Shown piece after piece: positions 45,877 to 57,200 of a stretch of DNA of 64,000 nt (within the stretch, counting starts at the first letter, position 1; each line of letters opens with the position of its first letter). The notes below the pieces were generated by a model. It was not told the origin of the DNA. It ran no database searches and saw only the letters and a list, made by a program, of their open reading frames with translations. A program made the translations under genes and the position numbers. The DNA comes from Amphiura filiformis (taxonomy: Eukaryota > Echinodermata > Ophiuroidea > Amphilepidida > Amphiuridae), in NCBI RefSeq assembly GCF_039555335.1, contig NC_092640.1:31874204-31938203 (forward strand), read 5' to 3'.

Positions 45877-46568
45877 CCCAGCAAACACAAAAACGTTTTT
45901 AAAACGTTTTAAATAAGTTATATATTGGGTTTTGGTTTAGGTAAAAACGTTTTAATAACATTAAAATGTCGGGTTATATAAAGGTCATGAAATCGTTTTA
46001 AAACATTTTGTATGAAAACACACTACAACAACATTTTTAAAATGTTTTCGAAATGTCATTGAAAACTATTTTTGCAAACATTTTTGGCCAAATATTTTGT
46101 CAACACTTAAATAACATTATGTTAAAATATTTCCACCCAGCAAACACAGAAATGTTCTTAAAATGTTTACAAAACGTTTTAATAACATTTAAATGTCGGG
46201 TTATATAAAGGTCATGAAAACATTTTAAAAACGTTATTGTAAATATTTTGGCCAAACATTTTTTGCAAAATATTTTTTCAACCCCAAAATAACATTCTGT
46301 TTTAAAATGATTTGTACCAAGTTTGCAAAATTATTTTTGGAATGTTATTAAAACGTTTTTATACCCTTTATATAACCCGACATTTAAATGTTTTCTGTAA
46401 AACATTTGTGTTTGTTGGGCAGTAAATTACCAACATAGTTATTTAATGTTATGAAAACGTTTTATACCATTAATGTACCCTTTATATAACCCGACATTTA
46501 AACGTTTTCTGACAACCTTTTATAACCTTTTGGGAATGATGTCGAAAACGTTTTTGTGTTTGCTGGGA
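45877..46568. mobile_element. MITE with CCCAGCAAACAC ends
   Basis: Ends CCCAGCAAACACAAAAACG and CGTTTTTGTGTTTGCTGGG, flanked by TA. The interior is rich in AAAACGTTTT and TGTCGGGTTATATAAAGG with the complementary TTTATATAACCCGACATT, forming nested foldbacks; an internal CCAGCAAACACAGAAATG near 46,137 suggests a composite of two copies. Non-coding. Confidence 0.8.
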
Positions 46569-46569
46569 T

Positions 46570-48075
46570 ATCAATAATATAAAGTGTAATGCAAACTTTT
46601 GTAATGCAAGAAACTGCTCAAGATTATAAAAGAGGCTCCATCACTGTAAACACGCATTAGTGCCTACTATTAATTTCAAGAGTTCATAGGTCAAAAACCA
46701 GAGGTCTCAGAAAAATGTTTGTATTGACTTTTGATCCAAATATCCATCGCAACTTGATATACTTTCCATGACGCATAAATCATTTTGCAAACATTTACCA
46801 TGTAAAAATTACATTTTTGGGACAAAGCTGCAAAAAAACACAAAAAGTTACTCCCCCCATGCATATCCGATGACCCCTTTTATTGCTTTAACCTAAAATT
46901 TTGGTGAAACCGACACCAAATGATAAACATTTTCACTCCCCACAAACACTTTTGTGAGTCAACCAGGAATCAAATTTAAAAGAAGAGAATCCATTTTTCT
47001 GGAATCCGTCACTCCCCCTCTATCCTCCTGTTATGCTCATGGTGCGCCTAACTTTATAGGCCATATGCCTTTAACCATTATTAGTTTTCTAAATCACACC
47101 AGAATGCAGCAAATTAGTCCAAAATAGTCGAATGTCAATTTTCCGGGGGGGGGGGCTTTCCCACTGAGGCTTTGGACCACGACAGAGGCCTAGCATTGAG
47201 CCCCCTGGACCCCCTGTCGATGTCTTTGGGCACGCCCATGATATTCTTGCAGCAATTTCATGTTCAAAGGGAAGCAAGAAACGTCATTCCCCTCCATAAT
47301 AATTTCCAACTTGTTTTTATACTTTTGTAGGCCTACATCGCGGCATCACATGAGTAAATCTATGATTTTAGTGCTGTAAAATTCTGACTGGATAATGTGA
47401 GAACCAGTACAAGTGTCAACCGAAAGCATTCGATAAAAACAAATCAAAAACAAAAAGGACCAAGGACTTGTTTTTAGTTAGGAGAGGGGAACATCAATTT
47501 TTTTACCTGATTGGTGGGGGGAACCTGAAAGGGGGAACGTAAAAATCGAGAAAAAATATGGAAATCCTCCATCCCCTCTTGTTGGCGTAAATAATGACCG
47601 CTCCCTAAATGACGTAGCTTTATGGGCTGCCGCTAGAAGGGGGTGGGGTGGTATGGGGTGAGACACCCCTCCTCTAATTCTTAATGTTGTCGGTAAAAGT
47701 GACGGTTGTCGGCAAAACATATAGGATTGTCGGCAGATTACAAAAGCCAATGTGCGGAAGTTGTTGTTATACAATATTCTTATTGTAAAAGTAGTTAATA
47801 ATGAAAAAAAATATTGAGGAAAATTTTTTGATAATCACCCCCTCCCCCCTCCCCACACACACACCCACATCCACTTTTTAGATTCTTGAGCGCCCTGGCG
47901 AAAAAATACAAAAAATGTATTAGACAGACCAACATATTTCCGTCGGCAAAATATGCCGTATACCCCCCAATCCGATTGGTCTAACGACGCCCCTGCTTAC
48001 TTTGGTTCAGGGTGCCTGGGGCCGAAAGTAGATCGGGTGCACTGACCAAGGGTGTACAGTGTTACTAAAGGTTCG
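46570..48075. other. Foldback centre, G/C-run region
   Basis: No coding sequence recognised. Contains a run of G at about 47,143-47,155, C-rich stretches near 47,840-47,880, and GGGGTGGGGTGG-type tracts near 47,640. Confidence 0.4.
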
Positions 48076-48300
48076 CTATTCCGAAAACACGGTTCTCTAT
48101 TCCGAAGATTATCTATTCCGAAAATTCTCAAAACACAAACAGGCTCTCTATTTCAAAACAAGTCACCGTGTTCTCTACTCCGAATATGAAAAAAGTTCTC
48201 TATTCGGAATATGAAAAAAATTCTTTATTCCGAAATGAGTCACCGTGATCTCTATTCCGAATTATAAAAAGGCTTCATTTTTCCGAATCTGTCGATGTTG
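48075..48300. repeat. Short tandem repeat based on TCTCTATTCCGAA
   Basis: About ten imperfect copies of CTCTATTCCGAA with variable AAACAC or TATGAAAAA spacers. The period varies (20-40 bp). Confidence 0.75.
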
Positions 48301-48599
48301 AATCATGTTTGAGCCCTCTAGCAAGGTCCTTCGAAGTTGACCAAAGCACCACTAAACCAATGTGTCATGTGTGGAAGAACCGTAACAAATGTCTGTTTTT
48401 TTTATTTAAAAAAATTCAATAGAGGTATCTGGAGTTCCTCTGATTACTTGTGATGGTAGAGAATAGTTTGAAGTTTGTAACTGTGGAGTCTGCAATGTTT
48501 TGCACGTGAAGAACAATTATAGAAAATTAGCTAATTTGCATACAATTTGCATGGTCACCTAACCGTCATCATGCATGGTCATCAAGTATATTGCTAATC

Positions 48600-49145
48600 A
48601 GACAATATGAAGATAGCTGATGACTATGTGAAGTCATTGCTATCTACTGATGTTAGCTGATGGCTCTCTGAAATCATTGTTATCTACTGAATATAGCTGA
48701 TGACTAAGTTAAGTCTTTGATATCTACTGATGTTAGCTGATGGCTCTGTGGAGTCATTGCTATCTACTGAAGATAGCTGGCTGCTCTGTGAAGTTATTGC
48801 TATCTACTTAGAAAAGGTGGCGGCTATGTAAACTCATTGATATCTACTTAAGACACTGGTGGCTATGGGAAGTCAGTGCTATTAAATGAAGATAGTTGAC
48901 TGGTCTGTGAAGTCATTACTATCTACCATGTCTACTGAAGATTACCGATGGCAATGTGAAGTCAGTGCTATCAAATAAATATCTGCGAAATCATTACTAT
49001 CTAACTAGTGAAGATAGCTGTTGGCTATATAAAGTCAGTGCTATCTGCTGAAGATAACCAGTGCTATCTACTTAAGATATAACTGATGGATAAGTTAATG
49101 CTATATAGCGGGGTTAGCTGATGGCTCTGTGAAGTTATTCTCACC
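48600..49145. repeat. Minisatellite GATAGCTGATGGCTCTGTGAAGTC
   Basis: About ten diverged copies of a roughly 50-bp unit with TAGCTGATGGCT, GTGAAGTCATTGCTATCTA and CTGA. A further cluster lies at 49,540-49,730 on the far side of the telomere-like block. Confidence 0.8.
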
Positions 49146-49315
49146 TACTAAAGGGAAACAGGACATTTCGCATCCCTACCATTTCACCCCCTACATGCTG
49201 AACTGCTGAATATAGTGCCCACACACCACGTATCTACTAAAGGGAAACAGGACACTTCGCCTACCTGACATTTCGCCCCCTACATGCTGAACTGCTAAAT
49301 ATAGTGCCAACCCAC
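49145..49315. repeat. Two tandem copies of a roughly 85-bp unit
   Basis: Both start CTACTAAAGGGAAACAGGAC and contain CCCCCTACATGCTGAACTGC and ATATAGTGCC. Non-coding. Confidence 0.75.
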
Positions 49316-49319
49316 CGAA

Positions 49320-49485
49320 TTGGTTATGGTTAGGGTTTAGGGTTTGGACTTTAGGATATTCGGGTTAAGGTTTTCAGAACGTAAGGGTAAGGGCGCTGCT
49401 TGTAGTCAGGGTTTTGGTTTGGGACTTGGGTTAAGATGTATAGTTATAGGGCTTAGGGTAAGGGTTAAAGGTTAGGGTGAGGGTT
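49320..49485. repeat. Degenerate TTAGGG-like tract
   Basis: Contains GGTTAGGGTTTAGGGTTTGG and GGGTAAGGGTTAAAGGTTAG among diverged variants. It resembles interstitial telomeric sequence but is irregular; it may be a simple G-rich repeat. Confidence 0.55.
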
Positions 49486-49739
49486 ACGGCCCTATATCAA
49501 TTGTCAACTTGATACAGTATTTGCCAATTTAGAAATGGTCATATAAAGTCATTGTTATCTATTGATATAAGCTGATGGCTATGTAAAGTCATATTTATTT
49601 ACTGAGGTTGCTGATGGCTATGTGAAGTAATTGCTATCTATAGCTGATGGTTATGTAAAGTCAGTGCTATCAAATGAAGATAGCAGATTGTTCTGTGAAG
49701 TCATTGCTATCTACTGAAGATTATATTTCATATTTTATT

Positions 49740-50470
49740 TCATTGTGGCATTTTTCCCAGGGGGCGTTGAACCTCCTTGATATACGAAGGTCATTCAAAA
49801 AACTCTACCTCCACTCTTATAACTTCTGTCCTGTATAAAATGATAGCTTCTTCAAGCTTAACATATTATACATTTAAATGTTACCTACAATGTATTTTGA
49901 TACATTTTCCATTTTTTTGTAGGTGAACTCATAACCAAAATAAGATTTTATATGCCAGAAACGTTAAAAAGTCGTAAACATTTAAATGAAAATATGTGTG
50001 TCTTCCTCTTACGAGATTAGCTCGATATACAAGTGTTATGATTAGGTATTAAAAAAAATTGTTGTGTTGCTCTCCGCGGCCGGGTCAAAATCGCGAAAAT
50101 AATTATGGGCCCGGTTTTTGGGGGTTTAAAAAAAATTTAATCAGTAAACTAAGAGTTAATTGTGAAGGGCCTTGATATTATTTACTTTAATAAAATATTC
50201 AACATCGGGTAGAAAATACAGCCGATATTATGCATTTGCCTCTCTTCACTCATGTTACTGTGAAATAGTAGGTATCAAATGATTGAGTTGGTAAAAAAAA
50301 ATCCGGCCGGCTGTACCACCAGATTTAGGCTTGGGAGGGCAAGACAACAATTTAGTTTTTTTGGCCTAATATGCTAGCATATTATAAATGAAACAACATC
50401 AAATGTGTAACCAAACATTAATAATACCAGTTATAAAATGAATTTTATGTTTAAAACATATCCCAGCATC
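49740..50470. other. Foldback centre, non-coding
   Basis: AT-rich, no recognisable gene or mobile element ends. Confidence 0.35.
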
Positions 50471-50664
50471 AATTCTTTTCGGTAAATCCCATAAGCCTTT
50501 GCGAGTACACATGAGATGTCGTTACTTGACGTCACGTCGACTTATATACAATGCGCAATAACGATGTAAAACGATGTTCGCATCGGCCTGACGCGTACTG
50601 AAGTCAAGTGACGACATCTCAGGTGTAATCGCAAAGGCTTATGGGTTCACCGAAAAGGTCAATT
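50471..50664. mobile_element. 194-bp MITE
   Basis: Ends AATTCTTTTCGGTAAATCCC and a near reverse complement GGGTTCACCGAAAAGGTCAATT. Inner arms CATAAGCCTTTGCGAGTACAC and GTAATCGCAAAGGCTTATG pair. Non-coding. Confidence 0.75.
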
Positions 50665-51384
50665 ACACGAAATAGACACTGAAGTAATAATTTAGCAAGA
50701 TTGAAAAAATATGTGCGTTTCCGATCACCCCTCCGGACCACACCCTAATCAGCACCAATGGAGTATCGCCCTGGGACAGAGTGGCAAGTTCTCCTTTCCT
50801 GCTCAGTCGACAGAAATGTGAAAAAAAATACAGTTTGCAATTTCCTTTTGGTTTATTTTAGACTTAAAATTAACCCCATTTTGGGCCATGTCAACGTCCT
50901 TTTTTTTCAAAAAGGACTGTACGCTAAACATTAAATTGGCCTCATGTGCTTTTCATATTTGTCAACAATGTAGACCTAAATAACTATACCCAAATTTTCA
51001 CAAAATACAGTCCGAAATTGAATCAAGCGCCGATAAAATTTCGAAAGCGGTGGTCTCACGGGGCTGTCTTAAAAGGGGGATGGGGTCATTATGTCCGACC
51101 AGAGTCCATTTTGTTTACGGTCGCCCTGTCTCTCTCCGTTTTCTCTTTTTCTCCTCCCACTCTTCTTTATACGTTGACCATCACGTTCTTTCTTTGCTTA
51201 GGCCTATATCTCTACGTTTTCTCTCCTTTTATTCGTTCTTCTATGCAATTTATTCCCGCGTTTCATCACAGTCCACCGGCTTTCTTTTAAACCCTCCTAC
51301 CCTCGGATCCGTGGATAATGACTGGTAATGAAGACTATGTAACAGTATATCTTGGTGTAGATTATTCATCCAGTAGTTGAAAAC
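50665..51384. other. Foldback centre, non-coding
   Basis: A 114-codon open frame at 50,946-51,290 is hydrophobic and Ser/Phe/Tyr-rich because of CT-rich DNA (TCTCTCCGTTTTCTC...). No domain is recognised, and it is probably not a gene. Confidence 0.35.
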
Positions 51385-51535
51385 ATTATTTGTAAATTAA
51401 ATCAAATACTGGAACTAAAATTTGCAACTCACTTTGCTACCTTGCGTCCGAAAGCATCGGACTTCGTCAGGCATCTGATTGAAGATGTTGTGATGACGTC
51501 AGATGTTCCAGTATTTGATTTAATTTACAAATAAT
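51385..51535 (-). mobile_element. 151-bp terminal-repeat element with degenerate hammerhead-like core
   Basis: Perfect 29-bp inverted ends: 51,385-51,413 (ATTATTTGTAAATTAAATCA...) and 51,507-51,535. On the minus strand the centre reads CTGACGA (51,464-51,470), a stable hairpin GTCCGATGC/GGAC, then GCAA in place of GAAA, and CAAAGTGAG, which parallels CAAGTGAG after the ribozyme of the Penelope element at 25.0 kb. It may be the terminal remnant of a different Penelope-like element or an independent small hammerhead-derived element. Confidence 0.5.
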
Positions 51536-53494
51536 ACTATGTAACATTATTAATCAGTTCAATGTTTGGTTACTGGTTACTGGATTTTCGATTACAATAT
51601 TTTTTCATTAAAAGAAATAATAGTGTATGTCAATCATTACACTACAATTTTTATTTCTAGGGCTCTTTGATTTCTTCAAATAAAGTAAATCCCCTGGCCC
51701 TCTATAATTACGCACAAAAGATCGCCGCATGATCCGACAGTGTGTGTAATCATTGACATTGATTTGTGGAGAAAGAAGAATGGATTTTTGGCACGGTAGG
51801 CCTATTTTAGAAGCGGAATTTCAAACTGGGGCGGGTTAATGGGGTTACAGAACTTTTTGTTCATAGGTCGTATGTAATTATGTATCATTCCATTATCCAA
51901 AGATGGAACCGAACCAAGATTGTGGGACAGTCCAGGACTGTCTGTGTGGGACTGCACACATCTCACACAACACTCATCTCAAAGTTTGTTCGGTGCATCA
52001 TGCACTTATTGTTGCCTACATGTATGCACACAACCAAGGGGGTGACACTAACTTCACGGTTGTTCTATTAGCATGCAAATGAAAAATTCCGCTGGTTTAC
52101 TAGCTAGAAAGTGAGGCCAGTTATCGATCCGTTGTGAATAATTCATGTTCGACCCCTTGGATCACTGTTAATTGATATTGGCAAATAACAACGTTGTTAG
52201 TTTTTTTCAAAGAAAGTCTACTAATTTGATATGAAATGACATTTTGCAATAGCAAAGTCAAAATTAGGACTTGAGGTCAATAATATGAAGGTAATACGTG
52301 ACAGAGGCAAGGTGTGAAACACAAGTAGTATTTGAAGTTAAAATAACCTTTGATACCCGACCTGACCTTCCATAGCTTTCCATCATGGCGCCTTATTCGT
52401 CTTTATGTATTTCTATTATGCTCTCAAGTAAAATAAAATACCAATCTGCACTAAGCAGACAGAATGTTACTTGGCTCCCAGCATGAATTATTGATTTTAT
52501 ACGGAGGTAAAGAAATGCACAGTTGCCTGCAAGCCGTGCACCATACTCCAAATATTTACGGTAAATCTGAATAATGGTCACATGTTGACATATCATGTGT
52601 TCGGGAAATCACGTGGCAACATTTTAAGATTTCAGACTTGTTTACTAGTTAAATTGTCATTTGTATTATTGATTATTTATCTTTGTTAATTAATATATCT
52701 TTTAAATGCTGATAAATCGTGGTTGGATGCCCATATTATATTTTAAATTCAATGTTTTATGAATATAATTCTACCACGCAGAGGGGGTCACACAGCATAA
52801 TTTCACACTACACGATTTAGCTAGATTTGGAGCTCTGCACTTCAAATTCACGTCAATTTCAAAGTTTATACACTTAATATATTTAATATAATACTTATTT
52901 TTTTGTTATAACTAACTGGAACACGAAATATACTAGCTTATTACCTATACAGAAAGGGGATTTATACACATTCACTCAGCAATTTGACATGCCTGGCGCA
53001 TCAAGACATTCTCTGTCTGGATAACATGACTGTCGCCCTCAATACGTCTGGGCACAAATTTAAATAACAATACGCTATTTACATATGAATGCGGCCTCAT
53101 GCTAATTTCTAATGACGCTTCCAGGTATTGTTCTATGACACAACACACGGGCACTCACAATAGGCAATTGACCCATACATGATGCAGTCATGTCTACAGT
53201 AGAATTCACCACGAACTTTGCAGGACTTAAACACCATTAAAAGCTATTAAACCAAGATAACACTCATTGAAAACAGCTCAACTGATTAAATCAGATCTTC
53301 TCTGGTTGTGCACATGTGTCTGTTTTATATGTGCGGTATCGCAATGAGCTGCTATTATAGGTTCAGTTGCGTAACCGATTATAAAGGAAACGCAAGGAAA
53401 CAATGGTATGTGGACCTTCGTTCACGAAATGAGACAATGGTCTGCTTTTTGTTAACCAGCATTCTTGAAAATGAGCAACATAATGATTGTTGAT
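51536..53494. other. Foldback centre, right part
   Basis: AT-rich DNA. Short frames at 51,880, 52,393, 52,972 and 53,308 have no recognisable domain. No RNA gene seen. Confidence 0.35.
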
Positions 53495-53498
53495 TTAA

Positions 53499-53628
53499 GG
53501 GCTGGGGTATGAACGTTTGGACAGTATTTATTTTGGGACATTAGAGAACATCAGACATATCGAATTGCATTCTGAATACGAAGAATGTCCTTCTGATATC
53601 AAATAATTTTGATTTTTTGAAATTCGCA
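53499..53628. mobile_element. Truncated copy of the TTAA palindromic MITE
   Basis: Begins at TTAA (53,495-53,498) with GGGCTGGGGTATGAACG and follows 19,613-19,745 closely through TTTTTTGAAATTCGCAAT, then stops. The right half and right TTAA are missing. Confidence 0.85.
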
Positions 53629-54253
53629 ATCGCTCATTGGATTAATATTATCACGTGGTAATAAATTTGCATTGGACAATCAATTACTATAATGGTTTAG
53701 TACTGCATATCTCGGTTTAATCTCCACTAAGCGGGTTTATGGTTGGAAAGGTCACGGTGAATTTGCCGTGGACAACATAACTGCACTATGATTTTAACAA
53801 GCGATTTGTTACGAACGAATGAACTAAATGACACGGGTATTGCTTCAGCTTACTTCGCCGCTAAAAATATCAGAATAAAACCAATTTTTTTGACATTAAC
53901 ACCTACAAATGGAATAACCTATCCAAAATAACACCTTTTTTTGTCTATGATTTATATTAATGGGATATCAAATGAAGTCGAAACCAAAAAAATCCTATAA
54001 ACCCCATTTTTTGACATGCAAACGCATAACATAACAAAATCTGTGAACTTGTAGTCCTACTGTATATGGCATACGGTATTGGATGGCCTAGGGGAAAGTT
54101 AGCCCATATTTGCAAGACTATCCTTGCCTTCAAGGTAAAACAAACATACTCATGTTACCCTCTGGCCATGGGCTGGCCCGGTGTCAGATCTTACCCAGGG
54201 AAGATGACATTCCAATATGCGCCTTTAAAAGAAATAGTCGGTACTTCCTTTTT

Positions 54254-57200
54254 CTTCAATAAATAAATATTAATTGGAGATCAAATCAAGTAAATCCTTG
54301 CGAAAAAATCCGGATAAAAGAACTTTTCCAGCAGTGTAACCTCCAAAACGCATAACGTAACAAAAAATTAGAACCACTCGAATTTGTTCTTTCTTCGATA
54401 AATATTAACCGGAGGTCAAGTCATAACAATATATGCGAAAAAATCCGGATAAAAGAGCTTTTCCAACAGTGTAACCTCCAAAACGCATAAAAAATGTAAA
54501 AAGCCCAATACGTTACAAAAATTAGACCCACTCGAATTTGTTTCTTTCGATAAATATTAACAGGAAGTCAAGTCATGTCCATATATGCGAAAAAATCCGG
54601 ATAAAAGAGCTTTTCCGACAGTGTAACCACCAATACGCATAAAAAAATTATAGAGCCCAATAAGTAACAACAAATTAGAACCACTCGATTTGTTTTTCTT
54701 TCTTCGATAAATATCAACCGGAGGTCAAGACATGTCCATATATGCAAAACACAATCCGGATAAAAGAGCTTTTCCGACAGTGTAACCTCCAAAACGCATA
54801 ACGTAACAAAAAATTAGACCCACCCGAATTTTTTTTTTCTTTTTCCGATAAATAGCAACCGTGGGTCGAGTCATGTCCATATATGCGAAAACAATCCGGA
54901 TAAAAGAGCTTTTCCGACAGTGTAACCTCCAAAACGCATAAAAAATGTATAGAGCCCAATACGTAACAAAAAATTAGACCCACTCGATTTTTTTTCTTTC
55001 TTCGATAAATATTAACTGGAGTTCAGGTCATGTCCATATATGAGAAAAAATCCCGATGAAAGAGCTTTTCCAACAGTGTAACATCTAAAACGCATAAAAA
55101 ATGTATTCAGCCCAATACGTAACAAACAATTAGAACCACTCGATTTTTTTTCTTTCTTCAATAAATATTAACCGAAGGTCAAGTCATGTCCATATATAAA
55201 AAAAAATCCGGATAAAAGAGCTTTTCCGACAGTGTAACCTCCAAAACATATAAAAATGTATAGAGCCCAATACGTAACAAAAAATTAGACCCACTCGAAT
55301 TTTTTTCTTTCTTCGATAAATATTAACTGGAGGTCAGCTCATGTCCATATATGCGAAAAAATCCGGATAAAAGAGCTTTTCCGACAGTGTAACCTCCAAA
55401 ACGCATAAAAAATGTAAAGAGCCCAATGCGTAACAAAAAATTAGACCCACTCGAATTTTTTTTCTTTCTTCGATAAATATTAACTGGAGGTCAGCTCATG
55501 TCCATATATGCGAAAAAATCCGGATAAAAGAGCTTTACCGACAGTGTAACCGCCAAAACACATAAAAAATGTATACAGCCCAATACGTAACAAAAAATTA
55601 GACCCACTCGAATTTTTTTTTTCTTTCTTCGATAAATATTAACTGGAGGTCAGCTCATGTCCATATATGCGAAAAAATCCGGATAAAAAGTTTTTCCGAC
55701 AGTGTAACCTCCAAAACGCATAAAAAATGTATAGAGCCCAATACGTAACAAAAAATTAGACCCACTCGAATTTTTTTCTTTTTTCGATAAATATTAACCG
55801 AAGGTCAAGTCATGTCCATATATGCGAAAAAATCCGGATAAAAAGCTTTTCCGACAGTGTAACCTCCAAAACGCATAAAAACTGTAAAGAGCCCAATGCG
55901 TAACAAAAAATTAGACCCACTCGAATTTTTTTCTTTCGTCGATAAATATTAACTGGAGGTCAGCTCATGTCCATATATGCGAACAAATCCGGATAAAAGA
56001 GCTTTACCGACAGTGTAACCTCCAAAACACATAAAAATGTATACAGCCCAATACGTAACAAAAAATTAGACCCACTCGAATTGTTTTCTTTCTTCGATAA
56101 ATATTAACTGGAGGTCAAGTCATGTCCATATATGCGAAAAAATCCGGATAAAAGAGCTTTTCCGACAGTGTAACCTCCAGAACGCATAAAAATTGTAAAG
56201 AGCCCAATACGTAACAAAAAATTAGACCCACTCGAATTGTTTTCTTTCTTCGATAAATATTAACCGGAGGTCAAGTCATGTCCATATATGCGAAAAAATC
56301 CGGATAAAAGAGCTTTTCCGACAGTGTAACCTCCAAAACGCATAAAAAATGTAAAAAGCCCAATACGTAACAAAAAATTAGACCCACTCGATTTTTTTTC
56401 TTTCTTCGATAAATATTAACTGGAGGTCAGGTCATGTCCATATATGCGAAAAAATCCCGATAAAAGAGCTTTTCAAACAGTGTAACCTCTAAAACGCATA
56501 AAAAATATATACAGCCCAATACGTAACAAAAAATTAGAACCACTCGATTTTTTTTCTTTCTTCAATAAATATTAACCGGAGGTCAAGTCATGTCCATATA
56601 TGCGAAAAAATTCGGATAAAAGAGCTTTACCGACAGTGTAACCTTCAAAACGCATAAAAAATGTATAGAGCCCAATACGTAACAAAAAATTAGACCCACT
56701 CGAATTTTTTTCTTTCTTCAATAAATGTTAACTGGATGTCAGCTCATGTCCATATATGCGAAAAAATCCGGATAAAAGAGCTTTACCGACAGTGTAACCT
56801 CCAAAACGCATAAAAATTGTGTAGAGCCCCATACGTAACAAAAAATTAGACCCACTCGAATTTTTTTCTTTCTTCGATAAATATTAACCGAAGGTCAAGT
56901 TATGTCCATATATGCGAAAAAATCCGGATAAAAGAGTTTTTCCGACAGTGTAACCTCCAAAACGCAAAACGTAACCAAAAAATTAGACCCACTCGATTTT
57001 TTTCTTTCTTCGATAAATATTAACCGAAGGTCAAGTCATGTCCATATATGCGAAAAAATCCGGATAAAAGAGCTTTTCCGACAGTGTAACCTCCAAAACG
57101 CATAAAAAATGTAAAGAGCCCAATACGTAACAAAAAATTAGACCCACTCGAATTTTTTTTCTTTCTTCGATAAATATTAACTGGAGGTCAGCTCATGTCC

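Noticed and set aside
50946..51328. Two overlapping open frames of 114 and 92 codons
   Set aside because: Produced by CT-rich sequence; hydrophobic runs without a known fold.
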